Assembly: GCA_947501445.1 (NCBI GenBank)
Contig: CANMVS010000002.1
Location: 545,690-609,689 of the forward strand
Reading direction: 5' to 3'
DNA from: an uncultured Rhizobiaceae group bacterium
Lineage (GTDB): Bacteria > Pseudomonadota > Alphaproteobacteria > Rhizobiales > Rhizobiaceae
DNA: 64,000 bases
Shown: piece after piece, positions 8,764-17,066 of the stretch
Position numbering within the stretch: the stretch's first letter is position 1
Layout of the letters: each line of letters opens with the position of its first letter
The notes under the pieces: generated by a model
Databases searched by the model: none
Told to the model about the DNA's origin: nothing
What the model saw: the letters and a program-made list of their open reading frames with translations, nothing else
Translations under genes and position numbers: made by a program

Positions 8764-9507
8764 TCAGTGTTTATTGCGTTGTCTGATTGCCTTTTTTACC
8801 GCCGTCAGCTGGCGCTCAATATTGATATCCACAATCGAGGTTATTTCCAACTCACGGTCTTCATAGATATCGCGGTCCGGATGAAGCGTCGCCCAGGCAG
8901 ACAGGGTCTTGTCCCGTTGTTCCAGCAGAGCAACCACCTGCGGCCTGAATAGTTGCATCAGTGACGAAATGGTCCGGTTTGTCGCCAGGCACGGGTAGCT
9001 TTGTTCAATGCTGAAGCGGTCAATCATGTTAATGACATCATCGGCCCGGTAGAACGTCTCACCGGTGACCCAGCGGTTTGTCGTAAACATGCCGACTGGC
9101 ATTCCCGGTCGGTTCATTGATATGGCTACAATATGCGACAGCGCATCCTTGCCGGATGGCCGTTTGGTTTTGCCCGAATACGGAACCGGCTTGACCATTC
9201 TGCGCATGCCAGCAGCACGCAGAAAAGTATGAAAATGGCCATGTTCGCCGCTTTCAGGCCGGTGTGCATGATAATAATATTGCGCGTGCGACTCCCGATC
9301 AAACACATCCCCTTGCGGGTAATGTTCTTCTTCAAAAAAAGTACCCTGATTGGCAAGGCACTGGCCAACCACATTCTGTTCGGATTTCTTGAGCAGGCGC
9401 AGGTATTCGTTGGCTGTCTCACCTGCCGCAATTATGCGATCCAGTTCTTCCAGCGAAAGTGCAGCAAGGGCCGCAGCGAGATCGAACTTTAACGGTGTGC
9501 TATCCAT
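8764..9507 (-). CDS. Conserved protein of unknown function (DUF6969-like)
   Basis: 247 residues with no signal peptide or membrane segment. Recognisable features are an N-terminal helical part (L-E-E-L-D-R-I-I-A-A-G-E), an aromatic/His-rich stretch (A-Q-Y-Y-Y-H-A-H-R), then G-E-H-G-H-F-H-T-F-L-R and T-N-R-W-V-T-G-E-T-F-Y. The clustered His residues suggest a metal site. The pattern reminds me of family DUF6969, recalled rather than verified, and no function is claimed. ATG 9507 is preferred to a TTG at 9567. It lies upstream of and in the same direction as the NPC-repeat/P460 gene with a 231-bp gap, so the two may be functionally linked. Confidence 0.6.
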   Translation of the reverse strand: MDSTPLKFDLAAALAALSLEELDRIIAAGETANEYLRLLKKSEQNVVGQCLANQGTFFEEEHYPQGDVFDRESHAQYYYHAHRPESGEHGHFHTFLRAAGMRRMVKPVPYSGKTKRPSGKDALSHIVAISMNRPGMPVGMFTTNRWVTGETFYRADDVINMIDRFSIEQSYPCLATNRTISSLMQLFRPQVVALLEQRDKTLSAWATLHPDRDIYEDRELEITSIVDINIERQLTAVKKAIRQRNKH

Positions 9508-9689
9508 GGGATTTCCGTATTTCTGTTGTGGCGCAGCTTGTGACCTGTTTTTGACCTGAACCGGCAATCCATATCAAGAGACATTCAATAAAACATTCGT
9601 GTTCTGACCGCCGTCAAATCAATCGGGTCCGCCTGGTTGGCTGTTCCTGGTCTGCTGCCGGCTGTTCATTGTTGCAACGAACCCAACAG

Positions 9690-10415
9690 TCAGATCGATA
9701 CTGTCCCGATGCTGGCCCCCCCACACACATAGAGTGTTTGACCGGTGACGAAACCATTGGCTTCGTCAGCAAAAAACAAAAACGCATTGGTAACATCTTC
9801 AACAGTACCCAACCGTCCGACCGGCAGACGATTGGCCAGTTCCTCTTCCCGTTCGCTGCCTTTTGGGACAATGCCCCAAAAATTATCAGTCAATATGGGT
9901 CCCGGCGCCACAACATTGACTGTAATCCCGTGGGGGGCGAGCTCAAGAGCCCAGGTGCGGGCCATGCCAATCATACCGGCTTTACTGGCACTATAGGCCG
10001 TGCGGGTCGGAACCCCCAGAGCCGCGCGGGAGGCATTGAACAGCACACGACCAAATTGCCTTTGTTTCATATTTGGCAATACCGCCTGGAGTAGTGTCAG
10101 CGCCGATCCCAGATGCAATTGCGCCAGCCCGGTGATATCAGATGGTTTTGCATCCTCCACCAGATTTGGCCAGATGAGGCCGGCATTGTGTATCAGGTGC
10201 GTTACCTTATAGCGTTCGGCAATCTCACGGCCTGCAGCTTCGACCGCTGCGGGATCAAGCAGGTCGGCTTCCACACTTGAAAGCATCGGATGCTGCTTCG
10301 CGGGGGCATGTCGTGCAACGGACACAACCCGGTAACCCTTGTCGAGCATGCGTGCGGCAAGATCCTCACCAATGCCTTTGTTGCCGCCGGTGATGACCGC
10401 TGTGAAATCACTCAT
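9690..10415 (-). CDS. Short-chain dehydrogenase/reductase, last gene of Rieske operon
   Basis: A classical SDR of about 241 residues: cofactor motif T-G-G-N-K-G-I-G near the N-terminus, N-A-G near 85, catalytic S (N-A-S-R-A-A) and Y-S-A-S-K, and a C-terminal F-V-T-G-Q-T-L-Y-V-C-G-G. It would oxidise a hydroxyl or reduce a keto group with NAD(P). Start ATG 10415 overlaps the stop of the cyclase gene (ATGA) and has GGAGG upstream; upstream in-frame codons belong to the previous gene. As the distal gene of the operon it may act on a late intermediate, for example after CoA-ester cleavage. The substrate is unknown. Confidence 0.88.
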   Translation of the reverse strand: MSDFTAVITGGNKGIGEDLAARMLDKGYRVVSVARHAPAKQHPMLSSVEADLLDPAAVEAAGREIAERYKVTHLIHNAGLIWPNLVEDAKPSDITGLAQLHLGSALTLLQAVLPNMKQRQFGRVLFNASRAALGVPTRTAYSASKAGMIGMARTWALELAPHGITVNVVAPGPILTDNFWGIVPKGSEREEELANRLPVGRLGTVEDVTNAFLFFADEANGFVTGQTLYVCGGASIGTVSI

Positions 10416-11200
10416 CCGTTTTCCTCCACCAAAGCAAGAACGCGCAACGGACTGCCGGTTCCATTTCTGATTTTCAAAGGCGCTGCCATCAAAATGGCGC
10501 CGGTCGCTGGCAATTGATCCAGATTGTTCAAACATTGCAGCCCATATTTACCCGCGCCATGCAGAAAATAGTGCGCCGGATAGGGTGGGATGAAATCGCT
10601 GGCCTGCCCGGCATCTGTGCCGATGGTCTCTGTTCCGAACCCGCGAATATTACGCTCATTGACCAGCAGTTGCACGGCCTCGACACCGGGGCCCGGAGAA
10701 TGGGCACCATCATCGCGCATATTCAGATAGGCGGCACCGCGTCTTTTTGACCAATCCGTGCGCAACAGGACCCAGCTGTCAGCGGGTATGGCACCATGGA
10801 GCGCCTCCCAGGCGATGACATGATCGACTGTTAAGATAAAATCCTCATCTGCGCGTGTTTCTTCGACACAATCGATGACAACGACAGGGCCAACAAAGGC
10901 CGCAGGATCAATTTCATCCACACTTGAATGGGGTAAATCCTTACCTGAAATCCAGTGATTGGGGGCGTCGAAATGAGTTCCCGTGTGTTCACAGCAGGTA
11001 AAATTGTGCCATTTCCATGCCGGCCCCCTTTCGTCATAGGCTGAAATTTCCTCCATGCGAAAACGCCCGCATTGCCCAAATTCGGGAGGCAGGACGATGA
11101 CCGGAAAATCAGGATCCAGCGTGTGGGTCAGATCCACGACCCTGATAGCTCCGCTGGCCAATTTTACAGCCATATCCGACAGCACGGTTGCGTTCATCAT
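10412..11200 (-). CDS. Cyclase-family metal hydrolase (kynurenine formamidase/isatin hydrolase-like)
   Basis: A 262-residue member of the cyclase fold (PF04199 type). The signature H-T-G-T-H-F-D-A-P-N-H-W provides the His/Asp ligands of a divalent metal. The N-terminal V-D-L-T-H-T-L-D and late G-T-E-T-I-G-T-D-A-G are also typical. Family members hydrolyse amides or lactams (kynurenine formamidase, isatin hydrolase, some carbamoyl compounds). ATG 11200 overlaps the upstream stop (ATGA) and follows GGGGACAGG. It is embedded in the Rieske/CoA-ligase operon, so ring or amide hydrolysis within that pathway is plausible, but the substrate cannot be inferred. Confidence 0.85.
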   Translation of the reverse strand: MMNATVLSDMAVKLASGAIRVVDLTHTLDPDFPVIVLPPEFGQCGRFRMEEISAYDERGPAWKWHNFTCCEHTGTHFDAPNHWISGKDLPHSSVDEIDPAAFVGPVVVIDCVEETRADEDFILTVDHVIAWEALHGAIPADSWVLLRTDWSKRRGAAYLNMRDDGAHSPGPGVEAVQLLVNERNIRGFGTETIGTDAGQASDFIPPYPAHYFLHGAGKYGLQCLNNLDQLPATGAILMAAPLKIRNGTGSPLRVLALVEENG

Positions 11201-12444
11201 CCTGTCCCCTGCCCCAATTCTATTTCGAGGACCTTTGCGTCCCTGCACCAACGCTCGAATATGTCCTTGGCAAAATCGCCGCAAAACACATCTTCCGAGC
11301 CGTCAACCAGTCCCTGCACAATCGACCGGGCGAGGGCCTGAGGTGCCACTTTGGGGGATGGCAGCGGTTGATGCCATTCATCGTCCGTGGGACCGGCATA
11401 GACATTCATGACCCGAATACCGCCAGAACGCATTTCGGCGCGCAATGATTGCGAAATTGACAGGGCCGCGGCCTGCGAAGCATTGAAACTGCCAAAAGCC
11501 GGATCATTGGCAATCGCATGAATTGACAGAAGATTGACAAACGCAACAGCGCTTCCATCACCATCAGCGCCGCGCATCATCATGGCAGGCCCAAAGGATT
11601 GCGCCAGACGCATCATGCCCATTGCGTTGACCTCCATCTCATCACTTGAGAAAACCGTATCCCGGCGATCAAGTATGCCTCCGGGTCGAACGAAACGGGC
11701 GGTATTGATCAATATATCAACCTTGCCACCGATTTCACCGGCCATGCGCCTGATTGATGACGTATCGGTCACATCCATCGGCAGGAGCGTTACGCCCTGC
11801 CTGTCTCTCAGGGCCTGCCCATTGGGTTCGGGCCGCCAGTCCTCTGGCAATCCGACAAATATCATACCGGCACCAGCTTCCTGAAGCGCCTCGACCAGAA
11901 ATGGCACCACACCGGCCCGGCCATCTGAGATCAATATTCGCCTGTGTTTGGGGTGTGCTGTCAGTTCACGCAATTGCGGGTCATCATCCATGTTGGGTGT
12001 CACCTTCTGTGGCAGAGCCATGAGAACCCCCTGCCCGGCCTTATCAAGTCGATTGATCATCTGCACGCGCGCACCTGCTTCACAATCCGCATGGACATGG
12101 CAGATGATCGACGGCCCCGCATCCATGCGCACCGTTGCCACACGCAATGGCGCGCGTTCGCGAAAATAAGTGTTGGTCGATATGTGCACATTTGTCTGCG
12201 CAAGCAGGGTGCCGAGCGCAGAGACTGCCTGCCATGACAGATCCACACTCAGACAGGAGGAGCAGGCGTCACGCGGAGGATAAAGCACACTGCCGCAATC
12301 ATCACATTGTTGCAGCCTGAGCTCGGACCGGCTGGCTGCGGCTGTCAAACCAAGCGCCGCGCGTGAACGCATCAACGGCGGTAATGTCGGCACTTTGGTG
12401 CGCCGCTGGGTATTCTTTTTGGGTGGGGGTGGCAGCGCTCTCAT
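11197..12444 (-). CDS. DUF35 Zn-ribbon/OB-fold protein fused to a degenerate SDR domain
   Basis: 415 residues. Residues 47-64 hold a rubredoxin-like Zn ribbon (C47-x2-C50 ... C61-x2-C64) followed by an OB fold, as in DUF35/ChsH2 partners of Ltp2-type aldolases. From about residue 185 an SDR-like domain follows. Its key residues are altered: the Gly-rich loop reads I-S-D-G-R-A-G, the NAG motif reads N-T-A, and the catalytic Y-x3-K is replaced by F-N-A-S-Q (about 318-322). The domain is therefore probably non-catalytic. TGATG coupling to the thiolase-like gene upstream supports a DUF35/Ltp2 complex. Fusion of DUF35 to an SDR pseudoenzyme is unusual. Confidence 0.8.
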   Translation of the reverse strand: MRALPPPPKKNTQRRTKVPTLPPLMRSRAALGLTAAASRSELRLQQCDDCGSVLYPPRDACSSCLSVDLSWQAVSALGTLLAQTNVHISTNTYFRERAPLRVATVRMDAGPSIICHVHADCEAGARVQMINRLDKAGQGVLMALPQKVTPNMDDDPQLRELTAHPKHRRILISDGRAGVVPFLVEALQEAGAGMIFVGLPEDWRPEPNGQALRDRQGVTLLPMDVTDTSSIRRMAGEIGGKVDILINTARFVRPGGILDRRDTVFSSDEMEVNAMGMMRLAQSFGPAMMMRGADGDGSAVAFVNLLSIHAIANDPAFGSFNASQAAALSISQSLRAEMRSGGIRVMNVYAGPTDDEWHQPLPSPKVAPQALARSIVQGLVDGSEDVFCGDFAKDIFERWCRDAKVLEIELGQGTG

Positions 12445-13610
12445 CAGGTCAATGCCTCAAGCACACCGGCTGCAGAACAGACACCGCGGTCATAATTGAT
12501 CATGCCAAAGCCAGAAACCAGTGCTCGTTTTGCGCCAGGAACCTGTGTGCTTCCAGCCTGGCCGGTAACCTGGCGAACAGCTTCTGTCAGCCCCAGGAAA
12601 CCACCTGCGGCCCCGGCCTGCCCTACCGATAGCTGACCACCGGATGTATTGTGCGGAAAATCGCCTTCGATGCGCAGATCCCTGTCGCGCAGAAAATCTG
12701 CCGCACCACCCTTGTCGCAATAACCCAGATCCTCCAGCTGCATGAAACTGATGACCGGATAATCATCATAGGTCTGAACAAGATCCATATCATGCGGCCC
12801 ACAATCCGCCATGGCGTAAAATTCGTCCATATCAACGCTCCAGCCACCGCGCATCTGGATAGCATCATCGCTGTGCGCATTATGCCGTTCAATCGTGGAC
12901 GCCATACGGGCAGATTTAAGCCCGCGCGCACTGGCATCATCCTCGCGCATGACCAGATATATTTCGGCCCCTGCGACCGGCATGACGCAATCATAAAGGG
13001 CAATCGGGTCGCTCACCATGCGGGCGGCCAGATAGGCCTCCAGTGTCAGTGGTTTTTTCATGATTGCATCGCTGTTGCGCAGGGCATTATCACGCTGGGC
13101 CACACACAGCCGTCCAAAGTCTTCGCGTGTCGCACCATATGTTTTCATATAGTGGTCCGTCAGAAGCGCAAAACATGCATTCGGTCCGCCAGCGCCATAG
13201 GGATAGGTTGCATCCATGGCAAAACGGCTGAAGCCCGACAGCATTTTGCGAAAGCTGTCTATGCGATTGGTGTCTCCTGCAACACAGGCAACAACATCTG
13301 CATCTCCCGCCTGAACCGCACGCGCCGCCCGGCGAAACGCCGTGATACCGCTTGCACCACCCGTAACAATCTGATCAAGCCAACGCGGTGACAGACCCAG
13401 ATGCTGGACAAGTCCAACGGCAGTATCAGGAACCATCGAGAAACTGGCAACAGACAGCCCATCCAATTGCTGTGGTTTCATCTGCGCCAAAGACAGAGCC
13501 TCACGCAGCGCCCGCGCAATCCACCAATGGGCCGTTTCATTGGAATAGCGCTGATAGGGGACCGTGACAGGCGCGGTCAAGACAACGCCATCATAGGCAC
13601 GGCGCGCCAT
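12444..13610 (-). CDS. Thiolase-superfamily protein, Ltp2/SCP-x-like (probable aldolase subunit)
   Basis: 388 residues with the thiolase fold, but the nucleophilic Cys position reads G-G-A-S-G (Ser near 87) and the distal G-H-P motif reads G-Q-A-G. Such proteins do not act as thiolases. Known relatives (Ltp2, with DUF35 partners) catalyse retro-aldol cleavage of beta-hydroxyacyl-CoA side chains. The next gene encodes a DUF35 fusion, coupled by TGATG, which fits this pairing. I infer retro-aldol cleavage of a CoA-activated intermediate. A condensing or lipid-binding role is the alternative. ATG 13610 shares a base with the CoA ligase stop. Confidence 0.8.
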   Translation of the reverse strand: MARRAYDGVVLTAPVTVPYQRYSNETAHWWIARALREALSLAQMKPQQLDGLSVASFSMVPDTAVGLVQHLGLSPRWLDQIVTGGASGITAFRRAARAVQAGDADVVACVAGDTNRIDSFRKMLSGFSRFAMDATYPYGAGGPNACFALLTDHYMKTYGATREDFGRLCVAQRDNALRNSDAIMKKPLTLEAYLAARMVSDPIALYDCVMPVAGAEIYLVMREDDASARGLKSARMASTIERHNAHSDDAIQMRGGWSVDMDEFYAMADCGPHDMDLVQTYDDYPVISFMQLEDLGYCDKGGAADFLRDRDLRIEGDFPHNTSGGQLSVGQAGAAGGFLGLTEAVRQVTGQAGSTQVPGAKRALVSGFGMINYDRGVCSAAGVLEALT

Positions 13611-15238
13611 CAGCTTGCCTGCCTTCGTTTGAGATGGGTTGTGTTGATGGTCTTTTCATCATCAAGCAGTTCCAGTGCCAGCGACTTCATGACGCCACGC
13701 TGGATTTTTTGTGTGGAGGTCAGCGGAAGTGCTTCCACAAAGGCGATAAAACCTGGGACCTTGTAATAGGCCATCTGATCGAGGCACCAAATGGCAATTT
13801 CATGAGCCATCGCTTCACCCGTATCGCCATTTGTGCACAAACAGGCAAAGACCTCATCTCCGCGCACGGCATCCGGAACGGCGGCAACTGCAGCAGCTGT
13901 AATGGCCGGATGACGCATCAATACAGATTCCACTTCCACCGCAGCAATGTTTTCTCCTGACCGGCGAATGACATTCTTCTTGCGATCCACAAAGAACATA
14001 TTGCCGTCCGTCTCCTGGCGGACAATATCACCGGTATGAAACCACCCACCGGCCCAGGCTTTTTCTGTCTCAAGCGGGTTCTTCCAATAGGCGCTGAAAA
14101 ACCCGTCCCTGGGGTTATCGCCGCCGTGGCGCACCAGCAATTCGCCCTCGTGACCAACCTTAACATCACTGCCATTATCATCAACAATACGCACTTCGAC
14201 ACCGGCTTCAACCCGGCCCAGACAGGCTTCCCCGACACGGCGCGGCAGTTGGTTGGCGCAAATCACCGCACCACAACCGGTTTCCGTCATTGCCCAGGCC
14301 TCTACCAGTGGAAAGCCAAACCGCCTTTCAAAATCAGCATGCAGTTTTTTGTCCACACCGGCGCCAAAACCAAATCGAACGCTATGATCGGCATCGCCGG
14401 CGTTTTCGGGCATTCCCATGAGCATCGACGGCATAACCCCAAGATAATGCAGGCAGGTTGCCCGCGCCTTCTTGACGCTCTCCCACCAGCTTCGTGGATG
14501 AAAACGGTCAAGACACGTCAGGCTTCCTCCAACAGCCATCATCACCATCATGGAGCAGGCCAGCGCATTCATGTGAAAAATCGGCAGCGGGGTAATCATC
14601 TTTTCGCCCCTGTCGGACAAAGCGATGAGGCCGCCGCTGGATGCATACCAGTTTCCAGCCATCAGAAAATAACCATTGGACAGGATACACCCCTTTGGCT
14701 GGCCAGTGGTTCCGGATGTATAGAGGATGGCTGCCTCGCGATCATGCAGACTGTCACCGGCCTCAAAGGCCGGTTTGCGTGCCCGGCACGGTGGAACCAC
14801 TTCGCCCAATTGTAAAACTGGCATATCGATGCCAGCAGCTTTTGCTGCTTGTGCCAGCTCCGCGCGACGCGGCGCTATGGAAATGGCCAAAGCCGGTTCG
14901 CAATGACCAATCATATATTCCAACTCTGCTGCGCGCAGGTCAGGATTAACCGGTACGATGGAAAGTCCCAGGGCATTGAGCGCATAAAAATGCAGGAAGA
15001 ATTCCGGTCGGTTTTCCAGCAGTAACATGATGCGCATGCCGGGGCGATAACCAGCCTTTTCATAGGCTGATCTCAATTGATCAGCCCGCAACAGGCAATA
15101 GGCATAGGTTTGTTCACCGGCCGCTATGCGATAGACCGACGCTGTTTCAGGCAGCACATTAAACAGCGGCCTGTTTGGCCACTTGTGGGCGGCTGTGATC
15201 AGCGCCTGATAAACGCTCTGCGATTCCATTGGATTCAT
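13610..15238 (-). CDS. AMP-forming acyl-CoA ligase (CaiC/FadD-like)
   Basis: 542 residues of the adenylate-forming superfamily. The P-loop I-L-Y-T-S-G-T-T-G-Q-P-K-G lies near residue 175. A-W-A-M-T-E-T-G, W-F-H-T-G-D-I-V and D-R-K-K-N-V-I-R-R-S-G-E-N are the adenylation motifs, and P-L-T-S-T-Q-K-I-Q-R carries the catalytic Lys near the C-terminus. It would activate a carboxylic acid, presumably a substrate or product of the Rieske oxygenase encoded just upstream. ATG 15238 overlaps the beta-subunit stop (ATGA). Specificity is unknown; the closest look is to carnitine/crotonobetaine-CoA ligases. Confidence 0.92.
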   Translation of the reverse strand: MNPMESQSVYQALITAAHKWPNRPLFNVLPETASVYRIAAGEQTYAYCLLRADQLRSAYEKAGYRPGMRIMLLLENRPEFFLHFYALNALGLSIVPVNPDLRAAELEYMIGHCEPALAISIAPRRAELAQAAKAAGIDMPVLQLGEVVPPCRARKPAFEAGDSLHDREAAILYTSGTTGQPKGCILSNGYFLMAGNWYASSGGLIALSDRGEKMITPLPIFHMNALACSMMVMMAVGGSLTCLDRFHPRSWWESVKKARATCLHYLGVMPSMLMGMPENAGDADHSVRFGFGAGVDKKLHADFERRFGFPLVEAWAMTETGCGAVICANQLPRRVGEACLGRVEAGVEVRIVDDNGSDVKVGHEGELLVRHGGDNPRDGFFSAYWKNPLETEKAWAGGWFHTGDIVRQETDGNMFFVDRKKNVIRRSGENIAAVEVESVLMRHPAITAAAVAAVPDAVRGDEVFACLCTNGDTGEAMAHEIAIWCLDQMAYYKVPGFIAFVEALPLTSTQKIQRGVMKSLALELLDDEKTINTTHLKRRQAS

Positions 15239-15717
15239 GGCAGCAGCTGGATGTTGCCAAACGCAGCATCTGAATTGAGCAGGTCCACGCGTTTGTTGGC
15301 AATTTTCAGGATGCCCTGATCGAGGGTCAGCTCATGGGTAGCGGTGAGCGCCAGAAGAAACTGTTCGTCCAACCGGGTCTCGACATAATGCATCGCCGTA
15401 TTGGTGATGAACCGGCCATTCTCGTGATCCATCTCATCCACAAATGGTCGTTGGAGAACGTGATGGCAGCGGCTCTTGGGCTTTTGACTGAATGTGCGTG
15501 CACCGTTGAGCCGCTCTACCCGCAATTTGAGCATGAAATTGTCTTCATACAGCAGCGACGTCACCAGATTTGGGTCCTCCTGCTTGTAGTCCAGCGGCAT
15601 CCAGTAGTGGCCATCGGGCATCCAGCTTTCAAGCCATTGTGTATAGCGCCCTTCATCCAGCATGCGGGCCTCCGCATAGACGAAATCGATGAGGTCATCC
15701 TTTGTCGGAAAGGTCAT
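15235..15717 (-). CDS. Aromatic-ring-hydroxylating dioxygenase, beta (small) subunit
   Basis: A 160-residue member of the SnoaL/NTF2-like small-subunit family (D-F-V-Y-A-E-A-R-M-L-D-E-G-R-Y near the start; W-M-P-D-G-H-Y-W-M-P). It has no cofactor and stabilises the alpha3-beta3 hexamer of Rieske dioxygenases. Its stop overlaps the CoA ligase start and its start overlaps the alpha-subunit stop (ATGA), so the three are translationally coupled. Presence of a beta subunit points to the benzoate/anthranilate-like class. Confidence 0.92.
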   Translation of the reverse strand: MTFPTKDDLIDFVYAEARMLDEGRYTQWLESWMPDGHYWMPLDYKQEDPNLVTSLLYEDNFMLKLRVERLNGARTFSQKPKSRCHHVLQRPFVDEMDHENGRFITNTAMHYVETRLDEQFLLALTATHELTLDQGILKIANKRVDLLNSDAAFGNIQLLP

Positions 15718-17054
15718 TGTGCGGCCACCTGTGCGTCTGTGGAACCAGGGGCGCGCATAAATTTAAGCCAGGCGTGGAACTGATTGCGCATTTGCCTTTC
15801 CGTGGTTCCATTGACGACAGCCTCGGTCTCCATATCCTCACCTTCCTCGTAGAGACGCTGAACATTGACCCACTCGAGACCGTCCACGTGCAGGCCTTCC
15901 TGCGCCCGTTCATACATTTCCAGATCATCGTGCCCGACAATGGATGTCGGTGCATTGATCATGCGGTTGTACATGGCGGTTCGGGCCAACAGTTCGTCCG
16001 GCGCATCAACCAATCGGTAGATATAGCTTTCAACAAGGGTTTTGTCGGCCGCGAGCGGGATGAATACGCGCATCTGCTGGATCGGCCCCTTGATCATGAT
16101 GTTAGGGAAATAAACGGTATTATGGCGGCTTTCGCCCAAAATTTGTTTTGCCCGCTCCTCGCCATAGGCTTCGACCATTTTCTCCATATAGCCCGGGATT
16201 TCCGAATAATTGGCATGGATGGAATTATGCACACCCGTGTGCCCGTGGCCGTTCGGCCAGGTTCGAATGCCCATATCCTCAAAAAACTCATAGGGTGACA
16301 TAAAGGGTGCAATGATCTGCATTGCAGCCGGTGTTGGCCCCTTTTGTCCCATTTCATCCCACAGGCGCACCGCTGTTCCCGCCGAACTTTCATGGGCAAC
16401 CATGGGATGACAGGTATCGGTCTGATTTTCGAGCAGCATTTTCCAGTTGCATTTATGCATGTAACGCAGCGGCGGTCCGGCAACTTCCAACCGACCTGCC
16501 GGTGAGCGATCCACCATATTGTCAATGGAACTGAGGCTGTCACCAAAGAACGCATCGAAGGCCACGCCTTCAGCAGCCAGGCGGGCAAATATAAAGCCCC
16601 GATAGTTCTTGACCGCGCCAACCGCCTTCATCCCCTTGGCGCTCTCGGTCTGATCCAGACCGGTATCACGGTACCCCTTCTTGAGGGGGATCGCCAGCAA
16701 ACACCCGTCCGTCTTGAACGACCAGGCGTGATAGGGACAGCGAAAGAACTTGCCGGTGTTGCCTGACCGGTCTATGGCAATTTTTGTCCCCTTGTGCGGA
16801 CAGCGATTGTAGAGCACGTGGATATTGCCGTCAGAGTGACGAACCTGGATGACCGGTTGATCACCAATCTGAGTGGTGAAATAGTCTCCCTTGTTGGGCG
16901 TCTGGCTTTCATGGCCAACAAACACCCAGGTATTTACAAACAGATTGCGCATTTCCATGCGGAAGACATCCTGATCTATGTAGATGTCGCGATGCACCTG
17001 ATGGGAGCGCACAAGCCCATCAATCGCCTTTTGATCCTGCATATATCCGGACAT
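15714..17054 (-). CDS. Rieske non-heme iron dioxygenase, alpha subunit
   Basis: 446 residues. The Rieske [2Fe-2S] ligands are C85-P-H87 and C106-P-Y-H109. The mononuclear iron facial triad is H216 and H221 within D213-T-C-H-P-M-V-A-H, plus a later Asp in G-H-D-D-L-E-M-Y. This layout is typical of ring-hydroxylating oxygenases that insert both O atoms into an aromatic ring. ATG 17054 is chosen because AGGAGG lies 8 bases upstream; a TTG at 17060 is too close. It is second in the operon after the reductase. The substrate is not predictable, but neighbouring CoA-ligase and aldolase genes imply a carboxylated or side-chain-bearing aromatic. Confidence 0.94.
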   Translation of the reverse strand: MSGYMQDQKAIDGLVRSHQVHRDIYIDQDVFRMEMRNLFVNTWVFVGHESQTPNKGDYFTTQIGDQPVIQVRHSDGNIHVLYNRCPHKGTKIAIDRSGNTGKFFRCPYHAWSFKTDGCLLAIPLKKGYRDTGLDQTESAKGMKAVGAVKNYRGFIFARLAAEGVAFDAFFGDSLSSIDNMVDRSPAGRLEVAGPPLRYMHKCNWKMLLENQTDTCHPMVAHESSAGTAVRLWDEMGQKGPTPAAMQIIAPFMSPYEFFEDMGIRTWPNGHGHTGVHNSIHANYSEIPGYMEKMVEAYGEERAKQILGESRHNTVYFPNIMIKGPIQQMRVFIPLAADKTLVESYIYRLVDAPDELLARTAMYNRMINAPTSIVGHDDLEMYERAQEGLHVDGLEWVNVQRLYEEGEDMETEAVVNGTTERQMRNQFHAWLKFMRAPGSTDAQVAAQ

Positions 17055-17066
17055 TGGCAATTCCTC

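Noticed and set aside
12444..13610. Acetyl-CoA acetyltransferase annotation
   Set aside because: The nucleophilic Cys and the G-H-P motif are absent, so a thiolase activity call would be wrong despite the fold.
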